Assembly (NCBI GenBank): GCA_002427615.1
Contig: DIFH01000062.1
Span: 1-12,423, forward strand
Direction: 5' to 3'
From: Paludibacter sp. UBA5753
GTDB lineage: Bacteria; Bacteroidota; Bacteroidia; Bacteroidales; Paludibacteraceae
Length of the DNA: 12,423 nucleotides
Shown: positions 1-7,021 of the stretch, in pieces
Numbering within the stretch: the first letter of the stretch is position 1
Layout of the letters: every line of letters begins with the position of its first letter
The notes under the pieces: model-generated
Told to the model about the DNA's origin: nothing
The model's input: only the letters and a program-made list of their open reading frames with translations
The model's database searches: none
Translations under genes and position numbers: made by a program

Positions 1-65
1 CGAATTTGAAAGATAAGGTACTAAATAAAAATAATTTGTCAAAGAGAACTGATCAGAGATTATGA
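1..65 (+). CDS. C-terminal end of an upstream gene (partial, uncertain)
   Basis: The frame starting at base 3 is open from the window edge to a TGA at 63-65. It encodes about 20 residues rich in Lys, Asn and Asp, ending in Asp-Gln-Arg-Leu. The stop overlaps the ATG of the next gene (62-64) as an ATGA, the usual arrangement of translationally coupled genes in one operon. The other two forward frames are stopped by base 16. Twenty codons cannot identify a product and the frame could be open by chance. The ATGA overlap is the main support. Confidence 0.4.
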   Translation, partial: NLKDKVLNKNNLSKRTDQRL

Positions 66-994
66 AAATTGTCTTATGTCCGTTGAATTGGGGATTAGGA
101 CACGCTACCCGTTGTGTGCCGATTATTCGAAAACTTGTAGCCGATGGTCATGAGGTGGTGATTGCGGCAGATGGTTTTCCGCTTGAGTTTCTGCACCAAC
201 AATTTCCCAACTTACGGCTTATAGAGGTTTCTTCCTATGCTATTCGTTATTCGTCAGGAAAAACGCAGGTTATAGCCATGTTGTGGAATCTGCCTAATAT
301 TCTTGGCGGGATTCGCAAAGAACATCGTTGGTTGAAAAAACTGCTGAAAAACGAACATTTCGATCAGGTGATTTCCGACAATCGTTTCGGGCTCTGGAGC
401 AAAAAAACGCATTGCATTTATATCACACACCAATTGATGGTTAAGATGCCTTTGACGTTGAAAATACTGGAACCTTTAATATGGCTGATACATCGGATTA
501 TTATTCTCAGGTACAACGAATGCTGGATTCCCGATATTGAAGGAAAAGAAAATCTTTCGGGCGATTTGTCGCATAAATATCCGCTGCCGCGCAACGCTAA
601 ATTTATTGGACCACTTTCGCGCTTTCATGATTTTGAAAATAAAACTATCGATAACAGTTACGAAACGATAGCTGTTTTATCGGGCGTGGAGCCGCAACGT
701 TCGATTTTCGAACAGGAACTTATGCGTCGATTTCAGCATTCGGGTCAAAAAATGCTGATCGTTTGCGGTCAGCCCACTGCTGAAAAACGATGCTACCACG
801 TTGGCGATGTTACGCTTGTATCGCATTTGCACGACGAAGAGCTTGTACCAATACTCAAAGGAGCCAAAAAAATCATTTCACGTTCAGGGTATTCCTCTAT
901 TATGGATTTAAAAGCCCTGAATTGCTTTGCTAAAACCGAACTCATCCCTATTCCGGGACAAACCGAACAGGAATATTTAAAATCAATCCATTAA
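62..994 (+). CDS. MurG/GT28-like glycosyltransferase, C-terminus apparently short
   Basis: This 310-residue protein appears to be a GT-B fold glycosyltransferase related to MurG (GT28), which moves a sugar from a nucleotide donor to an acceptor, usually in envelope polysaccharide or glycolipid synthesis. The N-terminal Rossmann half opens with Met-Lys-Ile-Val and a glycine-rich GLGHATR loop at 11-17. The donor-binding half begins near SGVEPQR (207-213) and carries RSGYSSIMDL (274-283) and PGQTEQEYL (298-306). There is no signal peptide; a hydrophobic patch at about 133-149 may help it sit on the inner membrane. The ATG overlaps the preceding stop, which suggests an operon. The protein stops a few residues after PGQTEQEYL, whereas relatives as I remember them run on for some 30-40 residues with the C-terminal GT-B helix. 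Reading on in any frame gives nothing like that helix. Donor and acceptor cannot be told from sequence. Confidence 0.8.
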   Translation: MKIVLCPLNWGLGHATRCVPIIRKLVADGHEVVIAADGFPLEFLHQQFPNLRLIEVSSYAIRYSSGKTQVIAMLWNLPNILGGIRKEHRWLKKLLKNEHFDQVISDNRFGLWSKKTHCIYITHQLMVKMPLTLKILEPLIWLIHRIIILRYNECWIPDIEGKENLSGDLSHKYPLPRNAKFIGPLSRFHDFENKTIDNSYETIAVLSGVEPQRSIFEQELMRRFQHSGQKMLIVCGQPTAEKRCYHVGDVTLVSHLHDEELVPILKGAKKIISRSGYSSIMDLKALNCFAKTELIPIPGQTEQEYLKSIH

Positions 995-1056
995 CACTTT
1001 CCTTGCTTGCTGTTATTTATGTTGATAAAAGTTCTTGTCAATAGTATCCGCAAAAA

Positions 1057-1085
1057 AAACCGCCGAAATTTTCTTTCAGCGGTTT
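1057..1085 (-). terminator. Rho-independent terminator of the minus-strand secreted-protein gene
   Basis: A 7-bp stem (AAACCGC at 1057-1063 with GCGGTTT at 1079-1085) is extended by GAAA/TTTC across a C-A mismatch, around a TTTTC loop at 1069-1073. On the minus strand the stem is followed by a T tract (A run 1052-1059 on the plus strand), so it mainly ends transcription of the gene at 1133-2212. For the plus-strand glycosyltransferase it could act as a weaker terminator, because only a short T run follows. Confidence 0.75.
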
Positions 1086-1132
1086 ATAAACAATCATTCT
1101 CGTACAAACATTCATTTCATAAGGTTCTTATT

Positions 1133-2212
1133 TTATCTTCTCGAATCGCTTCGTGAGTCGCGGTTTCTGCTATTATCATTTTTTGAATCGTTGCTTCTCG
1201 GTTTTGATTCTTGTTTTCGTTCAGCATTTCGGCTTTCCTTCGAAGGTTTCGGCTGAACTGTTTGTTGTGTCCTGCTGCTCGGTTCGCGCGTAACCTTTGT
1301 ATCTTTGTTTTCTGGGCGGTTAACGGTAGTCGTCTGCCGGTCAGGCTTGCTTTCGCGTTGTGCGGAGTTATTGCTTCTGTTTACCGAAGACTGACGTCTC
1401 GTATTTTCGTTGTATACTTCACTGCTGCGTTTACTTTCGTTATTTTGATAATTTCTGCTGTTGCTCTTGCTCCGTGTTTCAAATTCGTGCCGGTTTTTTA
1501 CATCGCTGTGGCGATTATTAAAATTGCGATCGGGATATTTATTCCCATAATCGTTGCGCGATATTGAGCTATGTAATCTTATTGCATTTTGATTTCTACG
1601 GTTCTCGGTATAGCGATAATGATGATTGTAATTGATATGTTTGTGAATATTCGACAAATAAAGATTGATTTCTATCGGTCGACGATAGCGGTAATAATTA
1701 GGATAATAGCCCCAATAATAGGGAGAATGCCAACGATGATAACGCGGTGTCCAAAACCAAGAGATGATATGGGGAACCCTCACATAAACAGGTTCGATAA
1801 TATAGTTGTAACCATACATATAGGGGTCGCCGATTATTTGAACGTAAGTTCTTTTATATCTGTCGCGTTCAACTACAATTGTTGCTACATCCTGAAAAAC
1901 ATCTCTGTCAAGAATTGCCTGAATAACAATTAAATGTACATTGTTCTCGGAGGTTTCTATTACTCGCAGATAGTCAATTTCACCATCTCCATTCAAATCA
2001 AGATTTGAAATTTGGCTATCATAATCATTTAACCGTCGTTCAAAATCTTCCAGATTTATTGACTCTCCAAAAATAGATGCAACGGCTTTTAAGTCGAGAT
2101 AGTAACTTATATCGTCGTTGGTTGCTTCAACGGTGATTGATCTTTGTGCCGGAAGTTGAGCGGTTAATGCTGTTAAAAGTACCACTAACAGGCTTGCAAA
2201 TTTTGCTTTCAT
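1133..2212 (-). CDS. Secreted protein of unknown function with EF-hand-like loop, aromatic segment and basic disordered tail
   Basis: I do not recognise a named family. From the ATG at 2212 the product is 359 residues. It starts with a signal peptide (about 1-23: Met-Lys-Ala-Lys, a Leu/Val core, then Ala-Gln), so export is expected. A folded part at 24-130 contains DLNGDGEIDYLRV at 72-84. This resembles a dockerin or EF-hand calcium loop (D72, N74, D76, D80), but Arg83 sits where the last acidic ligand is expected. Residues 131-177 are packed with Tyr, Trp, Pro, His and Arg. From about 195 to the end the chain is dominated by Arg, Asn, Ser, Lys and Gln, has almost no hydrophobic residues, and looks disordered. 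A longer open frame reaches 2284, but only 2212 (or the ATG at 2218, two codons earlier) puts the signal peptide at the N-terminus. It is a single gene with its own terminator. The basic tail might bind polysaccharide, nucleic acid or an acidic surface; that is inference only. Confidence 0.75.
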   Translation of the reverse strand: MKAKFASLLVVLLTALTAQLPAQRSITVEATNDDISYYLDLKAVASIFGESINLEDFERRLNDYDSQISNLDLNGDGEIDYLRVIETSENNVHLIVIQAILDRDVFQDVATIVVERDRYKRTYVQIIGDPYMYGYNYIIEPVYVRVPHIISWFWTPRYHRWHSPYYWGYYPNYYRYRRPIEINLYLSNIHKHINYNHHYRYTENRRNQNAIRLHSSISRNDYGNKYPDRNFNNRHSDVKNRHEFETRSKSNSRNYQNNESKRSSEVYNENTRRQSSVNRSNNSAQRESKPDRQTTTVNRPENKDTKVTREPSSRTQQTVQPKPSKESRNAERKQESKPRSNDSKNDNSRNRDSRSDSRR

Positions 2213-2519
2213 AATCATTTTTTTAAGTAGTGGATAATGTATTTTGGTAATGCGATATCGAGATTCTCTTTTCGTATCAGACAACAGTCAAAAGCTGTGC
2301 CAAAAAAAAATTACGCATGTTTTTAAAAGGATTATTTGTGTGTGAATTAAACGGTAAAATGCTTATTATGTGTCTATGTAAGAAAGATGGAAAATAATAA
2401 ACACTGTGGAAAACATCTGGGGTTAAAGTCCGAGCATTGATTTTTTAGGGAATGAAGCGGAAAATCACATTAATTGATTCATTATCTTTTTATCTTTCCT
2501 TGATAAATTATTCAGGACG

Positions 2520-2562
2520 ATAGATTTTTATGGGATATGTTTATAAATCATAGATTTTTATG
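2520..2562. repeat. 13-bp direct repeat upstream of the cvpA promoter
   Basis: ATAGATTTTTATG occurs exactly twice, at 2520-2532 and 2550-2562, start to start 30 bp, roughly three helical turns. The second copy directly abuts the TAAGTTTG element of the cvpA promoter. Position, exact identity and near-helical phasing fit a pair of sites for an activator or repressor. In AT-rich DNA a chance origin or small local duplication remains possible. Confidence 0.5.
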
Positions 2563-2570
2563 TAAGTTTG
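2563..2570 (+). promoter_or_regulatory. Bacteroidota-type -7 promoter element of cvpA-rnhB
   Basis: TAAGTTTG matches the Bacteroidota sigma-70 -7 consensus TAnnTTTG exactly. Transcription would begin near 2577, leaving about 12 bases before the ATG at 2589. I see no good -33 TTTG at the usual distance, so an activator acting at the adjacent direct repeat would make sense. The element overlaps a possible TTG start at 2568, which argues against that start. Confidence 0.6.
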
Positions 2571-2588
2571 CAACAAAGAACGGAATAT

Positions 2589-3110
2589 ATGAATTCATTG
2601 GATTTGATTATAATCATTCCGATAGCCGCTGGTTTTATTTTTGGGCTTTTCAAAGGGTTGATTAAAGAACTCACATCGCTTGCCGCTATTTTTTTAGGCA
2701 TTTACGGGGCTAAACTGTTTTCGCCCCGAGTAGCAGGTATATTGATTAATAGTTTTGAAGTTTCAGAAAAAACCGCCTTGCCTGTTGCCTATTTACTGCT
2801 TTTCATTGCTATTGCAGTAGCATTATTAATCGCAGCAAAAGCATTAGATAAATTATTCGACTCTATTGCGCTGGGTGGATTGAATAAGTTTCTTGGCGGC
2901 ATTTTTGGCGGACTTAAATACGCACTCATTATAAGCGTGTTACTCAATGTTTTTAATGTAATCGACAATAAATTCAACATAATGAATCCCGAAACGAAAA
3001 CAGATTCTTTTGCATTTAAACCTATTATAAATATGGTACCGAAACTTTGGGATGAAGCCAAAAACCAACAGTTGATTCCCAAAAAAGACGAACCTGAAAA
3101 TAACGAATAA
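2589..3110 (+). CDS. cvpA: CvpA family inner-membrane protein
   Basis: This 173-residue protein fits the CvpA (colicin V production) family, small inner-membrane proteins whose biochemical role is unsettled and which have been linked to envelope integrity. Four hydrophobic helices are visible at about 4-24, 28-45, 63-84 and 103-124, with the family-like stretch GGLNKFLGGIFGGLK at 96-110. A polar tail follows, ending in Lys/Glu/Asp/Asn residues that probably face the cytoplasm. The ATG at 2589 is preferred over a TTG at 2568 because it begins just before the first helix and because the TTG lies inside the promoter element. Its stop is 12 bases before rnhB, so the two genes are almost surely cotranscribed. 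The call is firm at family level; the symbol follows family usage. Confidence 0.85.
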   Translation: MNSLDLIIIIPIAAGFIFGLFKGLIKELTSLAAIFLGIYGAKLFSPRVAGILINSFEVSEKTALPVAYLLLFIAIAVALLIAAKALDKLFDSIALGGLNKFLGGIFGGLKYALIISVLLNVFNVIDNKFNIMNPETKTDSFAFKPIINMVPKLWDEAKNQQLIPKKDEPENNE

Positions 3111-3122
3111 AGTCAGTATTGC

Positions 3123-3773
3123 TTGAGAACGAATAAATTACTCGGAAATTTTTCTGCCAATCTATATGAATGCGGTTGTGACGAAGCGGGTCGGGGTTGC
3201 CTGGCAGGACCCGTTGTAGCTGCAGCAGTTATTTTGCCTCCCGGTTTCGATTGTCAGGCTTTGAACGACTCCAAACAATTATCCGAAAAACAAAGAGATG
3301 CATTACGCCCCATCATCGAAAATCAGGCTTTAAGCTGGGCTGTGGCTTTGGTCGACAATAATGAAATTGATGAAATCAATATTTTGAATGCTTCGATCAG
3401 AGCCATGCACAAGGCTATTGATAAGCTCACGATTCTCCCTGAATTTATCATTGTGGATGGTAATAAGTTTAAACCTTACCAACAGATTCCTCACCAAACC
3501 ATTGTTAAAGGCGATAGCAAATACCTTTCGATAGCAGCTGCTTCGGTGCTTGCCAAAACCCATCGGGATGAAATCATGCAAGACCTTCATGCTGAGTATC
3601 CTGTTTACGACTGGGCTAAAAACAAAGCCTATCCAACCGTCAAACACCGGAATGCCATTCGAGAACACGGAACTACCCCATACCACCGGATGACTTTTAA
3701 TTTATTAGGCGGTGTGCAAAGTAAAACTATTAAAAAGCCTGCAAGCAAGGGAAATGATAACAGCTCGTTGTAG
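3123..3773 (+). CDS. rnhB: Ribonuclease HII
   Basis: RNase HII cuts RNA in RNA/DNA hybrids and starts removal of single ribonucleotides built into DNA, using two metal ions in the cytoplasm. The 216-residue product has the hallmark DEAGRG at 20-25, DSK at 49-51, VDGNK at 111-115, GDSKYLSIAAASVLAK at 130-145 and THRD at 146-149. This gives the four catalytic acids D20, E21, D112 and D149, so the enzyme should be active. The length is normal for the family; the last 20 or so residues are a polar Lys/Ser-rich tail. The only suitable start is TTG at 3123: there is no in-frame ATG or GTG between the upstream cvpA stop (same reading frame) and the catalytic motif. It is the second gene of a cvpA-rnhB unit and converges on tamL with a 16-base gap and no terminator hairpin. 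Confidence 0.95.
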   Translation: MRTNKLLGNFSANLYECGCDEAGRGCLAGPVVAAAVILPPGFDCQALNDSKQLSEKQRDALRPIIENQALSWAVALVDNNEIDEINILNASIRAMHKAIDKLTILPEFIIVDGNKFKPYQQIPHQTIVKGDSKYLSIAAASVLAKTHRDEIMQDLHAEYPVYDWAKNKAYPTVKHRNAIREHGTTPYHRMTFNLLGGVQSKTIKKPASKGNDNSSL

Positions 3774-3789
3774 GAAAATAAGCAATAGT

Positions 3790-6051
3790 TTAGAAAGGAT
3801 AACCAATGGCTATGTGTAGCGCAAAGTCATCATTTAAATTCGGTTTTAAACGCCATTGATTCAAACGGGTGCGAACCGGATCAAAGAGCTTGAACCCAAC
3901 ATCGACACGTGCGATAAAAAATGAAAAGTCGAATCGTAACCCGGCGCCGTAAGCAATGGCAATCTGTTTTAAGAACGAATCGTATTTAAATGCTCCGCCG
4001 GGTTGTTCATCATAAGATTTTATTGTCCAGATATTTCCGGCATCGAGAAACAATGCTCCTTCGAGTACCCAAAACATTTTAGCCCGATATTCCATACTCA
4101 AGTCAAGCTTTATGTCGCCTACCTGGTTATAGTCTCTTAAACGCAAAGTGTCGCGATTATAAACCCCAGGTCCCAACGTACTTTCTCTCCAGCCTCTTAC
4201 ACTGTTTGCCCCGCCACTGTAAAATCTTTTTTCATAAGGTATAATATCGGCGTTTCCATAAGGCATACCTATTCCTGCTCCCAGATGATAAACAAACCGG
4301 TTGTTTTTGTCAATAATTTGATGATGAGTAAAATTAAATTCAGCCCGGACATATTGTGAATACCGCACATTAAAAAGTTTGAAAGTTCCATCGGGCCACA
4401 CTTCGGAATTCAAAAGATGATTTAATCCGTATAGCAGATTACCTGCCGATTCAAAATTGTATCGGTAAGTTGAATAATCACGTAAAGGTCTGTTTGCGTT
4501 ATAATTACTAAAAGAACCGCTATACCCCATTCTCAGGACAAACCTGTTTTCGTAGTTATACTTATTGTATTCTCCAGTTGTCAAATATTCATTTCTAAAC
4601 GCCGGATCAACATCGAAAGCCATGAAACTCAGATTAAACAATTCAAAAATATGACGATATTTTCCCCTGTTCCAAGAGTAGTTCATGCCTCCGCCTATAT
4701 TAGTTGCCTTGAACTCCGATGGCCTGTCCTGATAGCTTAAATTGGTTGTAAATTCGGTATTGGCATGCATATTCCGTTTAAATTCGTAATTACCTACCGG
4801 AAACAAGAAACGCGGGAATTTCAAACCAACCTGACCGCCAAGTTCTCTTGCCCAAATTCCCTGTTGCCATTCATAGGCAAAACGACCCTGAGCGGTAAGC
4901 GTTTCGGCGCCTTTAAAAGCATTTTTATTAACCACCCCAAGTTTTGCTGCGGCGCCCCAATATCCTTCAGTATAAGTGCCTTCCACTTCAGTAGATAACG
5001 AGATGGTTTTTGCGGGAATGATGTTGATAAAACAGTCGAGCATGTTTTCGGCTTGCTCTCTGAAACTTATATTGACATATTTAACTGGGCCTAAAGTATT
5101 CAGAGCGGAATATGTTTTTTCTACGTCCATATCGCTGTAAAGCGATTGAGGACTGATATAAGTACTATAAATCAATGCATCCAGACTAATAAATTTTTCA
5201 CTGCCTGAAATCAGGTAGAAATCTCTGAATTTTGTTGTATCTGATTGGATGACCGTATCTTCATCTGAAATTAATCCGGAATTAGCGTTGGTGTTAAAAA
5301 CAACCCTGTTAATTTTATATTGTCTGAAAACAAGATTGTTTATTGAATCGTTTCCAGATTTTAAATAGCTCCTCAAGTCAAGATTTACATCCACTTTGTG
5401 GTCATTTAAAGAACTGTCAGCCGAGTAAACCAAAAAATCCTTGTTGAAATTGTAAAAGCCCTTTTCTCTGAAACTGGTTGAAACTCTTTGCCGTTCAGCA
5501 TCAAGAATATCAGCATCGAACAGCATTCCCGGACGGATTAGCGAACGTGAAGTGTCCGAAGCAATTTCGGATAACAACATATTCTTCAACTTCACTTCAT
5601 ATTTTCGCAGCGTGTAAGGTTTATTCGATTTGATATAATAATCAACTGTGGCTTTCTTCTTCTTTTTGGTTACAACCGTATCCACTTTAGCATTGATATA
5701 ACCTTTATTTACAAATACTTTCTGAAGCTGTTGGGCTGACATTTGGGTAAGATATTCGTCGTAAATAACCGGTGCATCTCCGATTCGCATCCAATTCCTA
5801 TTCCACCTTTTCGACGTGTCCTTACCGGCGATATTATAAATTCCCAATTGCAAAGGAAAAACTCCAAGCACTTTTGTGTTAGGAGTCTGACGAAGATAAT
5901 CCTCCAAATCACTTCTCGGGATGTTCTTCACGTCGGTGTGTATGCGGCTTTTGCTGAGCAGGTATTGACCATCGGGCACGTGCTTGGTTGTATTGCAGGC
6001 CGACAGCAAAATTACAGTAAACAGGATGATATAATAATTGAATTGCTTCAT
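3790..6051 (-). CDS. tamL: TamL-type BamA/TamA family outer-membrane lipoprotein
   Basis: This is an Omp85-superfamily protein of 753 residues. In Bacteroidota such lipidated TamA relatives (TamL) work with the periplasmic TamB in outer-membrane assembly or lipid traffic. The signal peptide ends in the lipobox LLSAC with Cys19 as the acylated residue. POTRA-like segments fill about 95-340, including the 'NKGY' and 'REKGFY' type turns found in these repeats. The C-terminal part (about 350-753) is a 16-strand-type beta-barrel with alternating aromatic residues. It carries the conserved loop-6 motif SGGANSVRGW at 612-621 and ends in Gly-Tyr-Pro-Phe, as expected for an outer-membrane barrel. The start at 6051 is chosen over 6078 and 6060: it places the lipobox correctly, and 6078 falls inside the promoter element. 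No tamB gene lies in the window. A BamA paralogue of other function cannot be excluded, but the lipobox favours TamL. Confidence 0.85.
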   Translation of the reverse strand: MKQFNYYIILFTVILLSACNTTKHVPDGQYLLSKSRIHTDVKNIPRSDLEDYLRQTPNTKVLGVFPLQLGIYNIAGKDTSKRWNRNWMRIGDAPVIYDEYLTQMSAQQLQKVFVNKGYINAKVDTVVTKKKKKATVDYYIKSNKPYTLRKYEVKLKNMLLSEIASDTSRSLIRPGMLFDADILDAERQRVSTSFREKGFYNFNKDFLVYSADSSLNDHKVDVNLDLRSYLKSGNDSINNLVFRQYKINRVVFNTNANSGLISDEDTVIQSDTTKFRDFYLISGSEKFISLDALIYSTYISPQSLYSDMDVEKTYSALNTLGPVKYVNISFREQAENMLDCFINIIPAKTISLSTEVEGTYTEGYWGAAAKLGVVNKNAFKGAETLTAQGRFAYEWQQGIWARELGGQVGLKFPRFLFPVGNYEFKRNMHANTEFTTNLSYQDRPSEFKATNIGGGMNYSWNRGKYRHIFELFNLSFMAFDVDPAFRNEYLTTGEYNKYNYENRFVLRMGYSGSFSNYNANRPLRDYSTYRYNFESAGNLLYGLNHLLNSEVWPDGTFKLFNVRYSQYVRAEFNFTHHQIIDKNNRFVYHLGAGIGMPYGNADIIPYEKRFYSGGANSVRGWRESTLGPGVYNRDTLRLRDYNQVGDIKLDLSMEYRAKMFWVLEGALFLDAGNIWTIKSYDEQPGGAFKYDSFLKQIAIAYGAGLRFDFSFFIARVDVGFKLFDPVRTRLNQWRLKPNLNDDFALHIAIGYPF

Positions 6052-6075
6052 ATCAAGCATACAAGGTTTTTTTTG

Positions 6076-6083
6076 CAAATATA
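6076..6083 (-). promoter_or_regulatory. -7 promoter element of tamL
   Basis: On the minus strand this reads TATATTTG, an exact TAnnTTTG match. Transcription would begin near 6069, about 18 bases before the ATG at 6051, which supports that start. No clear -33 TTTG is seen at 19-21 bases upstream. Confidence 0.5.
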
Positions 6084-6135
6084 CTTTAAATTGATAATTT
6101 ACTATGGAGGTTTCTCAATTTTATTCCAATTTTAG

Positions 6136-6156
6136 GATATATATTTTGAATATATC
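6136..6156. repeat. 7-bp inverted repeat between the divergent tamL and trmH-family promoters
   Basis: GATATAT at 6136-6142 pairs with ATATATC at 6150-6156 around a 7-base centre. It lies between the tamL -7 element and the -33 box of the methyltransferase gene, where an operator for a dimeric regulator could sit. The repeat is purely AT apart from its ends, so it may be chance. Confidence 0.3.
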
Positions 6157-6165
6157 GTCTTATTT

Positions 6166-6197
6166 TTTGTGTTTCTCGGGAATCTTTGTTAGTTTTG
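6166..6197 (+). promoter_or_regulatory. Complete Bacteroidota promoter of the RNA methyltransferase gene
   Basis: TTTG at 6166-6169 and TAGTTTTG at 6190-6197 match the -33 and -7 elements with a 20-base spacer, the preferred spacing. The transcript would start near 6204 and carry a leader of about 58 bases before the GTG at 6262. It is one of the two best promoters in the window. Confidence 0.65.
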
Positions 6198-6261
6198 TTT
6201 CCTGAATTTTATTTTTTTTCAAATAAATTCTCTTATTTCGCTTAACATATATCGAGCCAAA

Positions 6262-7014
6262 GTGATTTCAAAAAACCAGATAAAACAAATAAAGGCTTTG
6301 TCGCAAAAAAAGTACCGCGACGAATCAGGATTGTTTATTGCCGAAGGCACTAAACTGGTTTTAGATTTAGCAAGAAGTTTTCACGTTCATTATTTGCTTG
6401 CAACTGCCGACTGGGCTGAAGAGTCCGGTAAAACTCTAAAAGCTGAAATCAGGGTTATTTCAAAAGAAGATTTGAATAAAATATCGAATCAAAAAACGCC
6501 TCAAGGGGTATTAGCGGTATTTGAAAAACCGGATTATATCCTTTCTGAGTCGGATATTTCGACACGGTTAAGCTTGGCGTTAGACGATGTGCAGGATCCG
6601 GGGAATCTGGGAACTATCATTCGTATTGCCGACTGGTTTGGCATTCGCGATATTATTTGTTCGGAGCATTGCGCCGATGCTTTCGGCACAAAAACCGTAC
6701 AGGCTACTATGGGAGCATTGGCAAGGGTACGGGTTCATTATGTGAATTTAGAAAATTTCCTGCAAAGTATTTCAAAAAAAATCCCTGTTTACGGAACATT
6801 TATGAATGGAAATGATATTTATTCCGAAACGCTGTCTCAACAGGGTATTGTTCTTATGGGTAATGAAGGGAACGGCATTTCTGAAAAAATGGAAAAGTTA
6901 GTAACCAAACGATTGTTGATTCCTAACTTTCCTAAAGGCGAGCCTACTTCCGAATCGCTTAACGTGAGCGTTGCCACAGCCCTCGTTTGTGCCGAGTTCC
7001 GCAGGCGGGGATGA
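6262..7014 (+). CDS. TrmH/SpoU (SPOUT) family RNA 2'-O-methyltransferase
   Basis: This 250-residue enzyme should use S-adenosylmethionine to methylate a ribose 2'-hydroxyl in rRNA or tRNA in the cytoplasm. Residues 1 to about 95 are the substrate-binding SpoU domain (QKKYRDESGLFIAEG at 15-29). The catalytic knotted domain shows all three SPOUT motifs: DDVQDPGNLGTIIR at 108-121, with the catalytic Asn and Arg; MGNEGNGIS at 199-207; and SLNVSVAT at 232-239, with an ESLN core. Length and motif spacing are typical. The start is GTG at 6262; no in-frame ATG lies near, and the resulting N-terminus (Ile-Ser-Lys-Asn-Gln-Ile-Lys) is what I expect for Bacteroidales members. It is divergent from tamL, a pairing I recall from other Bacteroidota, and its stop lies 7 bases from that of the convergent receptor gene. 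The modified nucleotide cannot be predicted, so no symbol is given. Confidence 0.92.
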   Translation: MISKNQIKQIKALSQKKYRDESGLFIAEGTKLVLDLARSFHVHYLLATADWAEESGKTLKAEIRVISKEDLNKISNQKTPQGVLAVFEKPDYILSESDISTRLSLALDDVQDPGNLGTIIRIADWFGIRDIICSEHCADAFGTKTVQATMGALARVRVHYVNLENFLQSISKKIPVYGTFMNGNDIYSETLSQQGIVLMGNEGNGISEKMEKLVTKRLLIPNFPKGEPTSESLNVSVATALVCAEFRRRG

Positions 7015-7021
7015 TTTGGGG

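Larger units (their letters stand above)
2213..2588. other. Non-coding divergent region between the secreted-protein gene and cvpA
   Basis: This 376-base AT-rich stretch separates two divergent genes. At its right end it holds a 13-bp direct repeat (2520-2532 and 2550-2562) and the cvpA promoter element (2563-2570), described separately. I see no TAnnTTTG match for the minus-strand gene, no convincing small ORF with a start signal, no tRNA-like or riboswitch-like structure and no strong hairpin. The middle part (about 2320-2515) has nothing I can name. Confidence 0.6.

Noticed and set aside
1211..1933. Two plus-strand open frames (1211-1567 and 1589-1933) opposite the secreted-protein gene
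   Set aside because: They lie antisense to a gene with a signal peptide and its own terminator. The long openness comes from its biased codon use, and the translations look like random hydrophobic sequence.
2213..2284. Longer N-terminus of the secreted protein, starting at 2284
   Set aside because: It would put 24 polar residues before a clear signal peptide; the ATG at 2212 or 2218 fits export.
2405..2413. A TGTGGAAAA sequence resembling a DnaA box
   Set aside because: It is a single copy one base off consensus, with no cluster of further boxes or origin genes nearby.
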